The translations under genes were made by a program, and so were the position numbers. Shown piece after piece: positions 6,955-9,803 of a stretch of DNA of 9,803 bases. The notes under the pieces are model-generated. The model searched no databases. It saw only the letters and a program-made list of their open reading frames with translations, and was not told the origin of the DNA. Numbering within the stretch: position 1 is the first letter of the stretch; the number at the start of each line of letters is the position of its first letter. Origin of the DNA: an uncultured Eubacterium sp. (lineage in GTDB: Bacteria > Bacillota > Clostridia > Lachnospirales > Lachnospiraceae). The stretch spans positions 1 to 9,803 of the forward strand of contig URKY01000065.1 in assembly GCA_900548465.1 (NCBI GenBank). The letters are read 5' to 3'.

Positions 6955-9219
6955 TTATTTATTTTTTAGTTTACGAATATTTTTGGCATTTAATCTTAAG
7001 GCGTTTGTAACTACACAAACACTTGACAAACTCATTGCCGCTGCTCCAAACATAGGATTTAGCGTAATTCCAAACACCGGATACCATACACCGGCAGCAA
7101 GGGGAATTCCAATAACATTGTAAAAGAATGCCCAGAAGAGATTTTCATGTATGTTTCTCAAAACTATTCTGCTTAAATTTATTGCAATGGGAACATCACT
7201 TAACTGACTCTTTACCAAAACAACGTCCGCTGAATCTATTGCAATATCCGTTCCGGCGCCAATAGCAATTCCTATATCAGCTCTTGTAAGTGCCGGTGCA
7301 TCGTTAATACCGTCACCTACCATGGCTGTCTGACCTTTGTTGCACAGTTTCTGTACGTATGCTTCCTTATCAGCCGGAAGTACCTCTGAAATAACATCAT
7401 CTACATTCACATTTTTGCCTATGGCATTTGCTGTTATCTTATTGTCGCCTGTAAGCATTGTTACATTAATATCCATATTTTTAAGACTGACAATTGCCTC
7501 TTTACTGTCAGATTTGATTGTATCAGCCACAGCAATTATTCCTATAATTTTATCTTCATTTGAAAAAAATAAAGGTGTTTTTCCTTCGTTTGAAAATTCA
7601 TCAGCTTTGTCACGAATGTTTTGGGAAATCGACAAAATATTTCCAATGTATTTAACATTTCCTGCATAATATTTGACATTAGAAATAATACCATAAATTC
7701 CGCTTCCTACATCGGCGGCAAAATTCTGCACATCCTCATATGGAATTTTGTTTTCCGTGCAGTATTCAACTATTGCCATTGCCAAAGGATGTTCACTTTT
7801 CTTTTCAAGACTGTAGGCAAGAGTTAAAAGCTGTTTATCTGTAAATCCTGTATTTGCATATATATCCGTAATTTGCGGTTTTCCTTCTGTTATTGTACCT
7901 GTTTTATCAAGGGCGATATTTTTAATTTTTCCGGCATTTTCAAGAGCAGTTGCATTTTTAAATAAAATACCGTTTTTTGCCCCTATGCCGTTTCCAACCA
8001 TAATTGCAACAGGCGTTGCAAGGCCCAGAGCACATGGACAGCTTATAACTAAAACAGATATACTTCTTGCAATGGCAAATCCAAAGTCCTTTCCTGCAAT
8101 AATCCATACAAATAAAGTTATGAGAGCAATTATTAATACAATTGGAACAAAAATACCTGACACTTTATCGGCTATTTTTGCTATAGGTGCTTTTGAATTT
8201 GATGCATCGCTTACCATTTGAATTATTTTTGCAAGTGTAGTGTCCTTTCCAACATGTGTGGCTTTGCACTTTAAGAAACCTGACTGATTAATTGTTGCAG
8301 AAGAAATTTCACTGCCGGGTTCTTTGTCTACGGGAATACTTTCTCCTGTTAAAGTTGATTCATCCACTGCGCTTATACCGGAAATAACAATACCGTCAGC
8401 CGGTATTTTTTCGCCTGGCTTTATTATGAAAATGTCACCGATTTTCATGTCCTTTATATCAATTTCCTGTTCTACTTCTTTACCGTCAATTTCTTTTATG
8501 ACCGTTGCCTTGTCAGGGGCAAGTTCCATTAATCCTTTTATAGCGTTGGTAGTTTTACCCTTTGAGTAAGATTCAAGCATTTTTCCAACAGTAATAAGGG
8601 TTACAATCATTGCAGCAGATTCAAAATAAAAGTCATGGACATAATGCATTGCAAGTTCTTTATTTTTGTCCAGTTCTGCAATTATAACCATTATAAATAC
8701 ATAAGCACTGTAAAAATATGATGCACCGGCACCAAGAGCAACCAAAGTATCCATATTAGGGCTTTTAGATATAACACCTTTTACACCGTTAATAAAAAAG
8801 TTTCTGTTTATTATTAATATAATTGTTGTAAATGTTATCTGTATTGCTCCAAGGGCAATATGATTGTGCATTAAAAATCCGGGGAGCCACCATCCCCACA
8901 TCATATGTCCCATGGAAACATACATTAAAGGAATAAGTAATGCTACAGAAAAAATTAATCTTCTTTTAATATGTTTTGTTTCTTTATTATTTTCTTCATT
9001 TATATCATCAGTTGTATCATCCTTTGCCACTTTAGCACCATATCCGGATTTTTTTACAACACTGATAATATCTTTATCAGATGCTGTCCCTTCTACCTGC
9101 ATACTATTAGTTAAAAGGCTTACCGATACATTATCAACGCCATCAAGTTCTGAAACTACTTTTTCAATTCGCCCCTGACATACGGCACAATGCATGCCTG
9201 TGATATTATATTTCTTCAT
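6955..9219 (-). CDS. copA: Cu+-exporting P1B-type ATPase
   Basis: CopA uses ATP to pump Cu+ (and Ag+) out of the cytoplasm. The 754-residue protein has one N-terminal heavy-metal domain with CxxC at Cys11/Cys14 (GMHCAVC), then membrane helices from about residue 87. The actuator motif is TGES (291-294) and the membrane metal site is Cys-Pro-Cys (394-396). Further motifs are the phosphorylation motif DKTGT (Asp438), the nucleotide-binding His-Pro (477-478), TGDN (590-593) and GDGIND (635-640). The Cu+-specific (P1B-1) signature is completed by Tyr700-Asn701 in helix 7 and Met729/Ser733 (MSLSS) in helix 8. These argue against a Zn/Cd or Co pump. The start ATG has AGAGGTGA at good spacing. It lies 24 bases after csoR in the same operon and should be induced by copper through CsoR. 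No copZ chaperone gene is seen next to it; the single fused metal domain may receive copper from elsewhere. Confidence 0.97.
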   Translation of the reverse strand: MKKYNITGMHCAVCQGRIEKVVSELDGVDNVSVSLLTNSMQVEGTASDKDIISVVKKSGYGAKVAKDDTTDDINEENNKETKHIKRRLIFSVALLIPLMYVSMGHMMWGWWLPGFLMHNHIALGAIQITFTTIILIINRNFFINGVKGVISKSPNMDTLVALGAGASYFYSAYVFIMVIIAELDKNKELAMHYVHDFYFESAAMIVTLITVGKMLESYSKGKTTNAIKGLMELAPDKATVIKEIDGKEVEQEIDIKDMKIGDIFIIKPGEKIPADGIVISGISAVDESTLTGESIPVDKEPGSEISSATINQSGFLKCKATHVGKDTTLAKIIQMVSDASNSKAPIAKIADKVSGIFVPIVLIIALITLFVWIIAGKDFGFAIARSISVLVISCPCALGLATPVAIMVGNGIGAKNGILFKNATALENAGKIKNIALDKTGTITEGKPQITDIYANTGFTDKQLLTLAYSLEKKSEHPLAMAIVEYCTENKIPYEDVQNFAADVGSGIYGIISNVKYYAGNVKYIGNILSISQNIRDKADEFSNEGKTPLFFSNEDKIIGIIAVADTIKSDSKEAIVSLKNMDINVTMLTGDNKITANAIGKNVNVDDVISEVLPADKEAYVQKLCNKGQTAMVGDGINDAPALTRADIGIAIGAGTDIAIDSADVVLVKSQLSDVPIAINLSRIVLRNIHENLFWAFFYNVIGIPLAAGVWYPVFGITLNPMFGAAAMSLSSVCVVTNALRLNAKNIRKLKNK

Positions 9220-9243
9220 TTATGTCACCTCTTTTTGTATAAT

Positions 9244-9540
9244 TTATTTCATTAATTTCTGAAGAGTTCTAACAAGTTCATCTACTACTTCCATATTTCC
9301 CTGTTGTATATTATCTGCAACACATGTATTGATATGATTAGAAAGTAAAACTTTATTGAAACTGTTTAATGCAGCTGTTATTGCAGATACCTGAATAAGA
9401 ATATCTGTACAATAAACATCGTTTTCAACCATTTTTTTAACTCCCCTAACCTGTCCTTCAATTTTACTTAAACGCAAAACTAAATCTTTTTTCTCTATGA
9501 AATTTCTCTTTTTGGTTTTATTATTACAGCAATTCTCCAA
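9244..9540 (-). CDS. csoR: CsoR-family copper-sensing repressor, probable TTG start
   Basis: CsoR is a small all-helical tetrameric DNA-binding protein that leaves its operator when it binds Cu+. The three copper ligands are present with the exact family spacing: Cys, 25 residues on His, and 4 further Cys (YCTDILIQ, then HINTC). They are Cys44, His69 and Cys73 counted from the TTG start. The helix LRLSKIEGQVRGVKKMV is the family hallmark. The product is 98 residues. The frame extends four codons further to a GTG at 9552, but that GTG is part of the ribosome site AGGAGGTGA itself, so TTG 9540, eight bases downstream, is the better start. The basic N-terminal tail contains a Cys-Cys pair (residues 4-5) that is not part of the copper site. 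It is followed by copA and preceded by its own operator-promoter. Nickel- or sulfur-sensing relatives (RcnR, CstR) are less likely because the C-H-C set is intact and copA is the target. Confidence 0.93.
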   Translation of the reverse strand: MENCCNNKTKKRNFIEKKDLVLRLSKIEGQVRGVKKMVENDVYCTDILIQVSAITAALNSFNKVLLSNHINTCVADNIQQGNMEVVDELVRTLQKLMK

Positions 9541-9548
9541 CTTTATTT

Positions 9549-9557
9549 TCACCTCCT
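9549..9557 (-). promoter_or_regulatory. Full-consensus ribosome binding site deciding the csoR start
   Basis: The minus strand reads AGGAGGTGA, fully complementary to the usual 16S rRNA tail. The frame's first possible start (GTG 9552) lies inside it and could not be used while the site is paired. The next start codon, TTG 9540, is eight bases downstream. Confidence 0.7.
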
Positions 9558-9572
9558 CAATTTAATAGCAAT

Positions 9573-9601
9573 ATTTTATACCCCTAGGGGGTATATGTCA
9601 A
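9573..9601 (-). promoter_or_regulatory. csoR-copA promoter
   Basis: On the minus strand a consensus TTGACA (9601-9596) is followed by a 17-base spacer and TAAAAT (9578-9573). Transcription should start near 9566, giving a leader of about 26 bases. The CsoR operator occupies the spacer, so the promoter should be strong but shut without copper. Confidence 0.85.
9577..9595. promoter_or_regulatory. CsoR operator
   Basis: TATACCCC-TAG-GGGGTATA is a perfect eight-base inverted repeat around three bases. It matches the known CsoR operator style of a G/C run flanked by TA-rich arms. It fills the spacer of the csoR promoter almost exactly, so bound CsoR would exclude RNA polymerase. Confidence 0.88.
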
Positions 9602-9611
9602 GAAATTTTTA

Positions 9612-9640
9612 TTGACAATTTCCTTACAAAATGATAATAT
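9612..9640 (+). promoter_or_regulatory. tRNA-Leu promoter
   Basis: A consensus TTGACA (9612-9617) is followed, after 17 bases, by TAATAT (9635-9640); GATAAT at 9633-9638 is an alternative -10. Either places the start a few bases before the tRNA. It is divergent from the csoR promoter, with only ten bases between the two -35 boxes. Confidence 0.7.
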
Positions 9641-9651
9641 CTTATTTGTTT

Positions 9652-9733
9652 GCGGATGTGGCGGAATGGCAGACGCAGCAGACTCAAAATCTGCCGCCCA
9701 TAAAGCGTGCGGGTTCAAGTCCCGCCATCCGCA
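9652..9733 (+). tRNA. tRNA-Leu (anticodon CAA)
   Basis: The 82-base sequence folds as a class II tRNA. The acceptor stem GCGGATG/CATCCGC has seven perfect pairs, followed by the discriminator A at 9733. The D arm is GCG...CGC with the GG pair in its loop. The anticodon stem GCAGA/TCTGC encloses CTCAAAA, with anticodon CAA at 9685-9687, which reads UUG codons. The long variable arm (CGC...GCG) is expected of leucine tRNAs. The T arm is GCGGG-TTCAAGT-CCCGC. The 3' CCA is not encoded (the DNA continues CTA), so it must be added by the CCA-adding enzyme. A consensus promoter lies just upstream and a terminator seven bases downstream, so this tRNA is transcribed alone. Confidence 0.96.
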
Positions 9734-9739
9734 CTATAA

Positions 9740-9786
9740 AAAATCCCTGAAGACTAATTTACATAGTTTTCAGGGATTTTCTATTA
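9740..9786 (+). terminator. Rho-independent terminator after tRNA-Leu, likely bidirectional
   Basis: Positions 9740-9756 pair with 9764-9780 over 17 positions (one G-U) around a seven-base loop. The core is TCCCTGAA/TTCAGGGA. Flanking A and T runs give a U-tract on the plus strand (TTTTCTATT) and a longer one on the minus strand (TTTTTT). It should stop the tRNA transcript and could also stop a minus-strand gene arriving from the right. In the remaining bases to the window end I see nothing further that I can support. Confidence 0.9.
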
Positions 9787-9803
9787 CTTATAATATTTTG
9801 ATT

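Noticed and set aside
6941..6956. Direct repeat AACTGTT (two copies) at the end of copA
   Set aside because: It is only seven bases twice and includes the stop-codon region; there is no symmetry or further copy to suggest a binding site.
7337..9178. Several plus-strand open frames opposite copA
   Set aside because: All lie antisense to copA, whose motifs are intact throughout. They look like hydrophobic mirror frames of its membrane segments.
9789..9794. TATAAT as the -10 box of a plus-strand gene beyond the window
   Set aside because: There is no acceptable -35 at the right distance, which would fall in the terminator stem, and no gene is visible in the remaining bases.
1..9803. CRISPR array, insertion sequence, prophage or defence system
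   Set aside because: There are no regularly spaced repeats, transposase motifs, terminal inverted repeats or defence domains in any frame; all long frames are housekeeping, transport or regulatory genes.

Overview
The window is AT-rich DNA with strong GGAGG-type ribosome binding sites and TTGACA/TATAAT-type promoters. This points to a low-GC Firmicute, most likely a clostridium of the Lachnospiraceae type. That placement is inferred from gene families, gene order and base composition, not from a marker gene. Seven protein genes are packed on the minus strand. One tRNA gene lies on the plus strand at the right edge.

Reading in the direction of transcription, from right to left:
(1) A copper-homeostasis operon. 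csoR (copper-sensing repressor) is followed by copA (Cu+-exporting P-type ATPase). Its promoter carries a CCCC-TAG-GGGG inverted repeat exactly between the -35 and -10 boxes.
(2) A housekeeping cluster. It holds a small membrane-anchored zf-HC2 (anti-sigma-like) protein, polA (DNA polymerase I with an intact 5' nuclease, a dead 3'-5' exonuclease and an intact polymerase) and coaE (dephospho-CoA kinase).
(3) A MarR-regulated ABC exporter operon. marR is followed by two ABC transmembrane/ATPase half-transporters. The second is cut by the left edge of the window. The marR promoter has a -10 box overlapping a near-perfect palindrome, which implies autoregulation.

At the right edge, tRNA-Leu(CAA) is transcribed divergently from csoR from its own promoter. 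It ends in a strong symmetrical terminator.

The copper operon works as a closed loop: Cu+ binds CsoR, the operator is released, and CopA pumps Cu+ out. The MarR operon probably responds to a small-molecule ligand by making a heterodimeric multidrug-type exporter. The first exporter subunit has the degenerate ATPase-site residues typical of such heterodimers.

I see no CRISPR array, insertion sequence, phage gene, toxin-antitoxin pair or other unknown system. The most interesting non-coding structure is the nested repeat in front of marR, which may be operator, terminator and attenuator at once. Apart from that, this is mostly ordinary chromosomal DNA.
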